A stretch of 64,000 bases of DNA from Hofstenia miamia (Eukaryota > Xenacoelomorpha > Acoela), in assembly GCA_004352715.1 (NCBI GenBank), contig SCFE01000010.1:1494321-1558320 (forward strand), read 5' to 3'. The notes below the pieces were generated by a model. The model saw only the letters and a program-made list of their open reading frames with translations, did no database searches and was not told the origin of the DNA. Of this stretch, positions 13,734 through 23,915 are shown piece by piece; position 1 is the stretch's first letter; every line of letters starts with the position of its first letter. The translations under genes were made by a program, and so were the position numbers.

Positions 13734-13817
13734 GTATATATAATATATGTGCATATATATATTTATTTATTTATAAATTTATATATTTATATACATATAT
13801 ATATATATAAATATAAA
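13684..13817. repeat. TA-rich microsatellite, compound
   Basis: A nearly pure TA run of about 40 bases grades into interrupted TA and TTTA repeats. It is likely to be length-variable and prone to cruciform formation. Confidence 0.9.
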
Positions 13818-14651
13818 ATTTGCAACACCAAAACGTCTTAATCCGCAAAGCCAAGATAAAATCTGTCAGAGGGCTAATTTATTTTCGAGGAAAACCTCGA
13901 AGGAAAATTATCGGCATTGTTTTGTTCTTGCAAACCAAAGACTAAACAAATAAACATGTTTTTCGGAAGGCCTGTTATACATTAGAAATGAGTTGCAATA
14001 CTAATGAACTTGAAATGAAGCATACAATTCTATGCCAATTAAACACAAGTTGCACTTGTTAATATTGTATCATAATACTACTTATTGAAGAAACTTTCCA
14101 ACCAAAAATATAACTAGGCCCGAATGTGATTTTCATTCGGGCGCAACCAGAGCATCACTGTCCTAAATTATACAAATCCAACTTCGTTGATTTCTTCGAA
14201 ATACTTTGCTGCTGAAGACGTACAACGGTTGATTCAAAAAGACATACTATATTTATATCATTATCGCTTTGACAAAATGAACAGTTACGCAATTGACAAT
14301 GCTATTTGAAATATTTATAGCCCATCTTACGCAATGAAAATTTTAATTTTTGTAATTTTACAATTCTTCCGCATTTGTTTTATCCATTTAAAAATTAGTT
14401 AATTTTAGCTCTTTCTTAGTGGTTTCGTTTATTGTTTTTATGCACTTTTGAAATTACATTCATTCAATTCAGTCATTTTTTGTCATCCAATGAAGAAGTG
14501 TGCTATGCGTATATTTTCAATAGTAGCTGTCTGCTAGCTAATGCAAAATACATCCGAGTTATGTAGAAACCTATTATTGGGAGAAATATTAAATATATAA
14601 TATTGCATAGTGCATGTATAGATACTAATCAATCACATGCATATGTATATG

Positions 14652-14656
<5 letters not shown>

Positions 14657-14685
<29 letters not shown>
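14657..14685. repeat. TA microsatellite
   Basis: A dinucleotide TA run follows a GTATATGTATGTGTAT transition. Confidence 0.9.
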
Positions 14686-14688
<3 letters not shown>

Positions 14689-15286
14689 CCTCTATAAATT
14701 ATTGTGCATATATTATTATAAAGAAAATTTCAATTTTAAGCAATCACTACATATAAAATGTGGCTTGCTAGTAAATCATCATCATGGCAAATAAAATAGA
14801 ATCATTAGAAATAGCTAAATTTATGTATTTTCATAATTGATCTGTAAAATCGGGTTTCGTACACGGATAGGCCACAGATTCCTTTCTTAACAACGCAATT
14901 AATTTTTCTGAAATATCGGATTATTTCTCATATATGTTTAATAACAATGAAAAAATAAGTTGATTTTACACCTATAGGTAATTTTGCTTGTGTTTCATCA
15001 CAGAAAAGTGTGGCACGTAAGAATTAAACATATAGTGTATAGCTTTGAAGTCGCAGTTAAATTGATGAATTCACAATGGTCTACGGTTGCAGCGTATCTA
15101 AAATGCAGCACTAGCGTGCTACTGCTTATTTCCTTTAATTCCACCGCCGCTTTCCATTTGTCTTCTCCATAGAAGTATAAAATTGTTTTCCTTTTACTTG
15201 CTCCCATGATTTTTCGCAGCGTTTGAAATGCTAATTTTTAAATACAAAGCTTTCTGTTTAGAAAATTAATCTATGACCTGTTAATA

Positions 15287-15559
15287 ATGATCGAAATTAA
15301 CAGCACCACGTGGTACCCGGAAGAGCGCCTGCCAACGGATGGTTCTCACTCTATGATTATCGTATTTACTGTTCTAACGCTGTTTGGAGTATTTCTTATC
15401 GTCGGCGCAGTTTTCCTATTCCGATCCATAATTGCCAATTCCAAATGTGAAAGCAACGAGGCCAACAGAAATAAAAACGACGGACAAAATGGAGGTCATT
15501 TACCTGCTATCAAGATTACCGACGAACATGGCAACTCATTCAGTGGTGTTTCTGTTTAA
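15287..15559 (+). CDS. candidate small single-pass membrane protein
   Basis: An ATG-to-TAA frame of 90 residues, the most gene-like in the window. Residues 1-22 are short and acidic and contain a potential N-glycosylation site (NST at 5-7). Residues 23-46 form one strongly hydrophobic segment ending in LFRS. The rest is hydrophilic (Asn, Lys, Glu, Gly) and ends GVSV, whose Val-Ser-Val tail could act as a hydrophobic-X-hydrophobic PDZ ligand. The charge pattern favours an outside N terminus and a cytoplasmic tail. GC content is higher than the flanks. A polypyrimidine tract with AG at 15,251-15,261 could be a splice acceptor for a 5' UTR exon, and AATAAA at 15,839 could serve polyadenylation. 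The layout loosely resembles small single-span ion-channel subunits, but I see no family signature, so the function is unknown. It could also be the last exon of a larger gene. Confidence 0.5.
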   Translation: MIEINSTTWYPEERLPTDGSHSMIIVFTVLTLFGVFLIVGAVFLFRSIIANSKCESNEANRNKNDGQNGGHLPAIKITDEHGNSFSGVSV

Positions 15560-15838
15560 TTTCATAGTAACTTTTTTAACTTTTAGTAACATTTTTATAA
15601 GAATATCATCTGTAATTTTTACAGCCATGTTTCATTTTTAAATACAAATATTTTTAGTATGGCGTTTACTCTAAATCATATACATCATATTCATTCAGAC
15701 ATTTTCTGTTGCTTATACAGTCAATTGTATATAGTTTCACATTTGAATTCGATTTATTTGGTTTTCTTGAACAATTAATGGGTTTGAGATGAAGGAAAAA
15801 TGAAGAAGGCTTTCCGGTGTTGCATCCTCATTGTAAAC

Positions 15839-15844
15839 AATAAA
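15839..15844 (+). promoter_or_regulatory. possible polyadenylation signal
   Basis: AATAAA lies about 280 bases after the stop codon of the candidate membrane-protein gene. The hexamer is common by chance in AT-rich DNA, so support is positional only. Confidence 0.3.
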
Positions 15845-15859
15845 TTCTTCAAAATTCAA

Positions 15860-17040
15860 ATATTAAAATCTACATAATATGGGGCTGTGCTAGGAATATT
15901 ACATGAGTACCTTTTCGAAAAGAGTAAAGTTCAATACACTATAAGACTTTTCATTCTATTGTTATTGCATCTTAAAATATTAAGAGGAGAAAAATGTAAC
16001 AGCTTTCCGCAAAACAAACGTCCTTGTGAACAAATTATGCTCATAGTTCATAAAATTACAATGCTTCTACTTGATTCCTATATAGTCTTCGTGTCAGCAC
16101 AAAAGATTTGAAAACTTAGCACTACGTGTGCTACACTCTTTCCAAGAAAGCAGACAAAAGTACTGACAATAAGTTCATAATTGATGAATCAATATACAAA
16201 AAGTCATGCGAAAATCTTATGACATCTAAAAATTAAATGCTTAGCAACTGAAATTCGAAATCATCAATTATATAGATTAAAGCTAATAGTGGCGTTACTC
16301 TGAGTCTCTTAGACGCTATTAATCGCCCTGATAACATACTTTTAATCAAGCAGAAACTAATGACGAAATCTAAATATGTCTAAAGTACATGTATTTGGAT
16401 TAATTTCTTACTATAGAAGCAATACTACTGGTGACAAATAAAGAAATGTTCTTTACGGGAAATATGAATTTTAATATAATATCACTTACACTCATCTCAG
16501 CCATTCATTTTTATGACAAGCTACAACATGATATACCAGACATTATTGGATCGAGCATAGCATAATAAGGGACCATAGAAATGGGGTCACCATGTGTATT
16601 GTACTAATATAGGTTTCTACACTTACTCTACCTTGAATCAACATCAAATGCCACACCTTAAAATGGACATTGAAAAATTCAGTTAATGACAAACCTGAAA
16701 CAAATCCGTAACAAATATTTACTACAATATCTTTCAAATAATTTGATCAAATATGACTATAGATATTAGATTATAAATCCAAGTAGGGTCAACGACGAGA
16801 ACACTATATAATTGAGAGAAGAGAAAACTACAATTTAACTAAATACTAATGACAGGTTTATATCACTTCCAAGCGATGATTTAGAAGTTGAATTTGAGTA
16901 AATAAGTTTATGACTTCCTTGAAATCATTGAAAAATTAAAGAAAAAATATGTACATAATGATTTGTTAAGAACAAAAACTATTTTATAGATACATCATTA
17001 AATTTGTAAGAATATAAAAATATAAAAATAGATCATATCA
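15860..17040. other. AT-rich DNA, nothing recognised
   Basis: Neither the frames at 15,887-16,111 (+) and 16,543-16,737 (-) nor the flanking DNA show a recognisable domain, terminus or repeat. Confidence 0.4.
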
Positions 17041-17760
17041 TTCATGCGAAAGCCTCAAAAAATTTCTCATGCTAGTACTCTTAGATCAAAGTACAGTTTT
17101 TGATTTAGTAGATCACTCTATATTATCTAAAATTTTGGAGAATTGTGGAATAAAGCATGATGTTCTCAAATTGATTCAATCATATTTAACTGAAATAATG
17201 CAATGAGTTTCATTTAATAACATAAAATCTGATATGCTAAAAAATATATGTGGAGTGTCTCAGGGTTCTATTCTAAGCCCTATTTTGTTAATAGTTCATT
17301 ACTCTTTTATTCCCAAATATCTAGATTCTGGTTCAATTAAGCATCATATGTATGCTGGTGATACACAATTTTTTTGTAACATCAAATTACAAATAAGATA
17401 TTACTCAACAATTCTGTCAAAGATGAGATGCAATTTAGAAAAACTACTATTTTCGCACATCAAATTTTAAATACTTCGAAAACAAATATCTTAACACTTT
17501 TCAATAATCAAAGTTTTATTGAATATACTGAAACTGTTCGTAATCTTTGTTTAGTAATGGATAGTAATTCAATAATGAAAGATCACGTGTCTCACTTAGT
17601 TAATAATCCTTTCAAAATTAGAAATTATCTATCAACAACTTTTAGATCAGAACTCATCAAAACATCAAATTTAGCTAAACTTTCTTTCTTTGCATAGACA
17701 AAATTTTAATAAGGAAACTTCAAAAAATTCAAACCGATTGTGTACGCTTTGTTTTATATT
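17041..17760 (+). mobile_element. CR1/jockey-like LINE reverse transcriptase remnant
   Basis: Broken coding sequence for part of a non-LTR retrotransposon polymerase. In order: a palm motif with LLDQSTVFDLVDHSI (the usual LLDLSxAFDxVDH, catalytic Asp kept) near 17,070; a fingers segment ending SYLTE; GVSQGSILSPIL (the conserved GVPQGSxLGPLL) near 17,254; HMYAGDTQFF, where the second catalytic box YADD has become YAGD; then a thumb-like segment (KTNILTLF, later VMDSNS) to about 17,695. A stop follows SYLTE and the reading frame shifts after the catalytic box. The second catalytic aspartate pair is damaged, so the enzyme would be inactive. Neither end of the element is visible. Clade assignment is by motif style only. 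Confidence 0.8.
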
Positions 17761-20100
17761 AGTTAAGAATTACGTTCCGCATAAAATATAAAGTATGTAT
17801 GATAAACTTCGTAGCAGTCCTTATTAAAATGATTTATTTGTTTTTGAAAACTCATAAAAAGATATTTTAGACAATGTTTGATAAAAATTAGAAATCATAA
17901 ATACATTGAATCAGAAATATCGTTTCAATTGCTGGTGCAAATACCAGAAATGCGAAAACAGAACTCTTTGAACTAGAATATTTAATACTATAGCGAACTA
18001 AAATCTGCAAACCTAAGATTTTGATTAAAAGTGTAGGGTTTTGCTTATACATGCAGCTTAAAAGGTATATCTACAAACTTTTCAATACTTTCGGAATTAA
18101 GGTATATCTTAGAATGCCCAAATGCTGAAAATAATTCATTCAAAAATAAGACACTAAGAAATACACTGCTTCAATTTTGACATGACTTACAATATATGTT
18201 GGTAATAATAGTTAAATTAAGTTTGTTAAGTGAATGGATAAGGTATGTAGAAAAGAAAAAATCAGTGTGGGATTGCAGATGCGGCCTATACCTACACACT
18301 CTGTATACCTGTAATTTAAAAAACAACACTGAAAGTTTGGGGTGCGGCTTACTGTAGTACTATACAGTTTTAAATTAATGAAATACATTTAGCTAACCTG
18401 CAGTATTAACACATATTATGACTAAATACGTTCTTTGAATTAATTATAGAATTGAGTGGGTAATTAATGAAAGAACGCATTTTATATGCGTTATTTGCGA
18501 TTTTGTATTCAATATTGGGGGGTGAAATCCAACTTTGTATGAGCGAGAAAATATACAAAACAATTTTCAAGCAACTTTTCTGACGTCGAAGAATCTGCGA
18601 GAAAAACGTACCAAGATGGTGATTTTGTACAAATATTAGTGCAAAATGCGGAAATTATAGAATGTCCAGTTGTCAGACCTTACAACAATTACATAAAAAT
18701 CATAAATAATCGCACAACACTCAGATCATGGAAACAAGGGTATTCTCAGGATTTTCTATAGACAAGTGCACAAGTAACGGAACAAACCGATGAACATTTA
18801 GTAGTAAGGGATCTGGGATGCCACCATGTGAGGGCTGAAATTCAGGGGCGCCAACCCTGAGAAATTCTTTAAATCTTATTGGAATAAACTCTTGGAACAT
18901 ACAGTGTAAATGTAAATCACAGTTGACATATGGTAAAAAATAAAACAGTCCGACCACTACTGTTTTGCCACTATGTTATGGTAATACTGTTTTCTGTAAC
19001 TTAAAAGCCATTCATGAGGCGAAGCAAAATTGATTAGCAAAAACTTTTTAAAGATTGAAGTTCAGCCTACGTTTTTTCTGCCTAGCTAACGCTTTCCAAT
19101 ATCAATGAGCTGATTTAATAAGTTTTATGTTTGTTCTCAGTAGCCAAGCTTTTAAGATGAGTTTCGTTGATCGAAGAAAGCATTTAAAATAACGATAGGA
19201 CAGCAAAAATTTTAGAGTGTATAGAGGATAAGAAAAGATTTAGTACACTAGTTGTTGTCAGCAATATGTTCAACAAACGTTTGTAAGTATTCCTCAGGTT
19301 TTCTATCTTTATTTGCATGATGCTTCCATCGTTCGAATTGGGCTATAAGAACACGGAATTAGTATCTCGAAACTGTGTAATAATAGCTAGGGGAAGTTGG
19401 GGAATTAATGAAGCTTTACTGAAAAGATTTTGAAAAAAGTTATCAAATGCACATATCAGATGATGAGCATGCATAAAACGGAATCAATATTTTTACCAGC
19501 AGGAAAGTCAACCTATTTGTCAAATTTGTTGTAAAGGGTGCACGCAGCGTTTTATTCATGATCAAAATCGGGACGAAGCCACGCCAAAATTTTTGAAAAT
19601 ATTGAGAAAATGCTCCCTAAAAATGCATTTCACGACATTAGATTTCAAATTGCTTAATTTTTTATCGAAAACTTTTTTTATTTAAATTTAACCGGTTAAA
19701 ACCAATTTTGAAAATTTGAAACGGGACATGGTATACATCGCTGTTCGTGGTAGAGATATGGATCTAAAATCAATACATTGACGAAATGATAACCTTAGCA
19801 AAGTGGGTATCTGTTCCACTATTGTCTGATATATCTGTGGAGGCATTCTAATTACAATAAAAAAGCCAAAATATTACATAATAGAAATATAGAATGCATT
19901 ATATTACATTATAAAATTTGGTCCAACTCACTGATTAGAAATAATACTCATAATAAAAATTTCATCAGTTCTTTGATGTGTTACGGTTTCAGCCACATAT
20001 TATAGTTTACTATGTTTAGCTAAATTATATATTTTCGTTATCAACTGAAATACTTCCAGCTTAATATGTGATAGAAAAATTTAATCAATGAATACCGAGA
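17761..20100. other. AT-rich DNA without recognised gene
   Basis: A minus-strand frame at 18,721-18,957 has moderately mixed composition but no identifiable domain. A GC-richer patch at 18,268-18,350 contains GATGCGGCCTATACC and GGTGCGGCTTACTG. It resembles the TGCGGCT-type tips seen near 27,670 and 47,260, but no paired termini were found. Confidence 0.4.
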
Positions 20101-20124
20101 CCAAAATTAACTTTACGAGACCGG

Positions 20125-20193
20125 AACCAAAAAACTTTCGAAACAGGGACCGGACGGGACTGAAACCAAATATAACTGGTCCTGCGCACCTCT
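20125..20193. mobile_element. probable solo hAT-type terminus
   Basis: A GC-rich run (GGGACCGGACGGGACTG) ends in GGTCCTGCGCACCTCTA. Read in reverse this starts TAGAGGTGCGCAGGACC, a form common among hAT element tips. I could not find the opposite end or a matching 8-bp duplication of the flank AGTCCAAT, so this may be one end of a truncated element. Confidence 0.4.
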
Positions 20194-20269
20194 AAGTCCA
20201 ATATATATGTTTACGGGATTTATTTTACTCAATAACGTTTTACAAAAAAAATTACAACGCCAAGAGAAA

Positions 20270-20480
20270 CATATGTTCAATAAAACAGAATCTTGCAAAT
20301 TTACTGAAGACTCTTCTATTCAGTGTTTGTTCTACTTGTCAGAGGCATATTGTAGGCTTCCTAAAAATAAATGGTATGATTTTCAACTCTTGAAGCTACA
20401 AGCTTTCTGGGATAATGAGAGCTTACCTAAGACTCCAGCTGAACCTATTAATATTGGTTCTGTAATACCATCCCCCATCG
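20270..20480 (+). CDS. unrecognised open segment, possible exon or transposon piece
   Basis: Part of a 116-residue frame (20,207-20,557). About 70 residues here have balanced codon use and ordinary protein composition, including two Trp, three Cys and several Pro (for example YCRLPKNKWYDF). The frame then runs into an antisense R4/Dong-like fragment, where it is meaningless. I do not recognise a domain. It could be a host exon interrupted by the insertion, part of the solo hAT-type element just upstream, or chance. Confidence 0.22.
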
Positions 20481-20499
20481 TAGATAGTATATTTCTAAG

Positions 20500-20915
20500 T
20501 GTATCATGTATTTCTTGCCTACAGCTCCTTGTGTTTCAACTACTGGTACTTTATTAAATGTAACATACACTCCTCTAATGCTGCTATTAGCACCTGTGAA
20601 TTTCTTCAAGTAATACACATGTACTTCAAATGTTTCATCCCCTTTAGAGTCTCCTTCAAATTTGCATTTGTGATTACTTTTCATCGTGTTTGCATTCTTT
20701 CTGCACCTGCTCACTCTCTATTCCTTCACTTCCAGAATCCTTCTACATTCTCACTAGCTCTTGCTGTAGTCTTTTCTCCTGCATCTATTTTTTTAGAATG
20801 GTCCTTCTTGTTCTCAATAGTCATTTTATTTCTCAACTGCATTGGCCTCCATCTTTACTTTTTCAGTTTCTCAACTACTGTTTGTATTTTAGTTGAATTG
20901 GGAAGACATTGTTAA
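20500..20915 (-). mobile_element. R4/Dong-like LINE fragment, RT N-terminal region
   Basis: Minus-strand translation, in mixed frames, matches piece by piece the better-preserved copy at 28,630-29,028. Shared segments include DAGEK followed by a FW motif, SEQVQKE (SEQIQKE in the other copy), an LK-rich segment with LKGMK (LKKMK there), VHVYYLKKFT (VHGYWLKKFT there) and ALEECM (TLEECV there). These belong to the segment leading into reverse transcriptase domain 1 of restriction-like-endonuclease LINEs. Several stops and frameshifts show long decay. Plus-strand frames over this interval are antisense shadows. Confidence 0.7.
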
Positions 20916-21540
20916 TTTCGGACCAACTCATGCAACTTTGCAGATAGAATACTCGTGAATATCTTCATTACATTGTTAACCAGCGCGATCTTTGGTAGCA
21001 ATCAGGTGAATCTCGATTTCCTTCACCTCTATGTAATAGTATAAGTAATGAAGTCTTCCATTGCACAGGTACTTTTCCACTGTCAAAAAAAATTAGAAAT
21101 CAGAACAAGAGCAGGCACTATCTCATATATACAATATTTAATCGCCTCATTGGTGATGCAATCATAAGCCGGCTTTCAAAATCGTCAAAAATAGTTTATG
21201 TTCATTAGCTGACGGCTCTCGTATATCATTAATCACACTTACAAAAATGGCTATTTCAAGTTGCATTCTACTCAAAAGATTGTTAAAAAGGGTGCACCAG
21301 AATTAGAATCAACATGTACAATCGGTGGGTTACAAGGTTTAGAGTTTAGAATTGTCCAAAATTGACTTCTACCATCCTCAACACTGGCAGTTAATACTTC
21401 CGCCCGGTTATTCTCATAGTTTCGCTTTTTGCACCGGCGTAACCTCTTGAAGAATATTAGCATATTATCATAGTTCACTTTGATGAACAAATCATCAACA
21501 TTATAAATAGGTTTTCAAATTTCACACTGGTGCAGCAAAG

Positions 21541-21767
21541 TGTAACAGTATTCAGACAACTTTACTAGTCTAGATTTACTTTTTGTTGCATGAAAAGTCT
21601 CTCCTATGCGTGAAGTAAACGCAAGGTAAACAAACATGGCGATTATGACGAACGAACACGTCAAGCTCAGGTGCTTTTATATATATATAGTCCTACACTA
21701 TCACTGTAAATCATAGTTTTAATAAACATTTGAAGTTACACGTTTTACATTATTACACGTTATTACA
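21541..21767 (+). repeat. 5' LTR of a Ty3/gypsy element
   Basis: The proposed LTR starts TGTAACAGTA and ends TTATTACA, giving the usual TG...CA ends with a near-matching short inverted repeat (TGTAACA versus TGTAATA). It is 227 bp, a normal gypsy LTR size, and is placed by the primer-binding-like TGG immediately after it and the gag frame beyond. A TATA-like run lies near 21,676-21,690 and AATAAA at 21,721. No 3' LTR copy was found within the window. Confidence 0.6.
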
Positions 21768-21780
21768 TGGTGACAGAATG
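21768..21780 (+). promoter_or_regulatory. putative primer-binding site
   Basis: TGGTGACAGAATG directly abuts the LTR end. A TGG start is expected because the primer tRNA ends in CCA. I did not identify which tRNA it matches. Confidence 0.45.
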
Positions 21781-21782
21781 TC

Positions 21783-22605
21783 ATGGGGAGCCTTAAAACC
21801 ACAACCTCTTGAAACAGAGTCTTAATATCAGCGCAGAATGACAAAAATGGTTTTGCAACTTGAATCTACTTATTAAGGTGATAGATTTTGACGGAAAGCC
21901 AAGCAGAGTAAAAATTGGCATCCTACTCAGATGTATTGGTGATCAAGCAAATGAAATCTTCAATAACTTCAACTGGAATAGCAATGAAAGTGAAATTAAC
22001 TTCAACAACGTTATGGCGAAATTCCAGAATTATTTCACATAAAGCTAAAACGAGGTTTTTGAACCCCATCAGTTTTACAAACTGTATTAAGACCCACCCT
22101 ACGAAGATAGATTACTATGTTAACGCCCTATGTACACATGGAAAGAACTGTAATTTCAGCAATCTGGAAGACAGTCTAATTCATGATCACATTATTCTAA
22201 CCACTGAAGGTAACACACTAAAAGAATGTCTGCTATGGGAACCAAACATTAATTTGAGTCGAACAATTCTATTCTGCTGAGCTGCAGAGGAAGCAAAAGA
22301 GCATTCGAAATCGTTCTATAATTCTGATGAAGATGATACTCAATTAAAAATAGTAGACGTCCTTAAGCAAATGAGGAAGATCCAAACCACACATTTTCAA
22401 TATCAAAAATGTGTCAGAAGACATGAATCAAGGAAATGTCTTGCCTTTGGTCAAGATTACAGAAAATGCGAAAAATCAAACCACTTTACTGTTAGGAGCA
22501 AGGCCCACTCTCGTCATTATAAGCATAATGAAAGAGATGTCCACAAATTATCAAAAACATCTGATTCATCCTCTGAAATGGACAGTGAATATGAATGTGA
22601 TTAAT
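21783..22605 (+). pseudogene. gag: Ty3/gypsy gag remnant
   Basis: Translation in two or three frames shows a gypsy-type Gag. From about 21,790 it has a capsid-like region: GSLKPQPLE, then a W-K-F pattern, GKPSRVKIGILL, DQANEIFNNF and KFQNYF. It continues in another frame with DYYVNAL, KNCNF, DSLIHDHIIL and LKECLL to about 22,245. From 22,411 there is a zinc-knuckle region reading CVRRHESRKCLAFG and YRKCEKSNHF, where family members carry a Cys-rich CxxC...H...C pattern; two of the expected cysteines are replaced. Frameshifts near 22,040 and stops near 22,280 make it non-functional. Its role in an intact element is packaging of element RNA. Confidence 0.75.
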
Positions 22606-22649
22606 ACAAAAAGTACCTAAGCAGAAAGTCAAAGCAAAGAAATATAGTT

Positions 22650-23490
22650 AGATAATAACGAATGTAAAGACATCCAAATGCCAAATACAGATGAAGATTG
22701 ACTCTGGGGCGCAGTGCAATGTATTACCTTACTCTACACTTTAATACTTGCAAAGGAAGAACAAACACACATTTAAGATTGAAGAGTGTAGGGCAAAGTT
22801 ATCAGCATATGGTGGACAAACTATTCCAGTGGTGGGAGCGACCAGAATTTCAATTAACATTGAAAGAAGAAATTTCAAAATGAACGTGAAGTTTCTCATT
22901 GTGCCAACAAAGACCAAGCTGATTATTGGATTGGGCACATCATTAAAAGCGGGTATATTTGGAATCAAATTTAAAAATGATATAAGTAGTAAGTGCATAC
23001 CATCCAGAAAGAAGAGCATTTTTGATTTCAACCTAGAAACGATTTGTAAAATGTACTTGTTTACCCGGATCTGTCAGACTATTAAACACGCTACTAGTTG
23101 AATATAGAGATTTGTTTACTGGATATGGCCGTGTGAATCAAACAAGAAATTCAATTAAAAGTACGAGTCAAAGTGGTCATGCATCCCCAAGAAAGTATTC
23201 ACTCTTCATTTTACCAAAACTTCAAAGTGAATTGCTGCATCTTGAAAGTGCTTGTATAATATCTAAGGTCGAATAACCAACAAATTGTATTAGAAGCATG
23301 GTCTTATTGGAAAAGAAAAACGATGATCTCAGATTTACGTTAGATAATAAAGCCTAAATAATGCTATCATAAGAGAATATCACTATCCACTGTCCGCTGC
23401 AAGATTACGCCAATTCTTTTATTTGAAAAGATACCTCACCGTCATCCATCTATCAAACTGCCACTGGCATATTCCTCTCATGTTGATTTA
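22650..23490 (+). pseudogene. pol: Ty3/gypsy pol remnant: protease and start of reverse transcriptase
   Basis: Around 22,693 the sequence encodes MKIDSGAQCNVLP, the aspartic protease active-site motif DSGA. Protease strands follow in another frame: LSAYGGQTIPVVGA, VKFLIVPTK and IIGLGTSLKAGIF (22,790-22,955). After the protease an EYRDLFTG-like linker begins near 23,100, then TNCIRSMVLLEKKNDDLRF near 23,283-23,340, corresponding to the opening of gypsy reverse transcriptase. A short further stretch with TVIHLS near 23,440 may be the next RT segment. The catalytic YVDD region, RNase H, integrase and 3' LTR are absent, so the element is truncated at about 23,490. Several stops and frame changes are present. 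Confidence 0.72.
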
Positions 23491-23563
23491 GTCATCAGAT
23501 GGAGAGTAGCCACTTACGCGGGTTGTCATTGAGATAAAATTAATGTACAATTGCTCGTGTACG

Positions 23564-23915
23564 CTAAAATTGGACTTTTTCCGTTATATCTTTGAACTTC
23601 TCTTCAAAAACAAGCTGAAATGGCTTCAAAAGGTTTTCAGTTCTTGATACAATACGACCATTATTTATTGTAGCACCCCTTAAATCACTGAGCAAGGTGG
23701 ACTTTTCCGGTCCACCAACAAACAAATGCCTTCTTGGCGGCGAACTCTTCACAGGGTGAATCTTCCTAACTATACCCAATTGGAGCCGCAGTTTGTCCAG
23801 TACCCACTATTTGTGTACCTCTTTGACTCCCAGACTCATTTTGAGCAAGAACATCTGTGTCAGAACTAGTATGTTGACGCTTACTTGAACTACTTGCCAT
23901 AGAGTCAAAACTCAC
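23564..23915 (-). other. unassigned open segments between two retroelements
   Basis: Minus-strand frames here (23,564-23,779, and 23,766-23,981, which runs on into the next LINE) have a Ser/Thr/Gln-rich stretch after MASSSSKRQ and a segment with PPRRHLFVGG. The composition looks more protein-like than random AT-rich DNA, but I recognise no family. They may be part of a separate decayed element on the minus strand. Confidence 0.25.

Larger units (their letters stand above)
12521..15286. other. AT-rich DNA upstream of the candidate membrane-protein gene
   Basis: No element termini or coding exons were recognised. The stretch holds two prominent TA-rich microsatellites (separate entries) and a small perfect palindrome at 13,509-13,531 (TTGAATTCAAT, T, ATTGAATTCAA). 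Overlapping frames on both strands at about 14,984-15,207 have no recognisable content. Confidence 0.4.

Noticed and set aside
20499-20915. 138-residue plus-strand frame resembling a membrane protein
   Set aside because: The hydrophobic look is the antisense of the charged R4/Dong-like polymerase N terminus.
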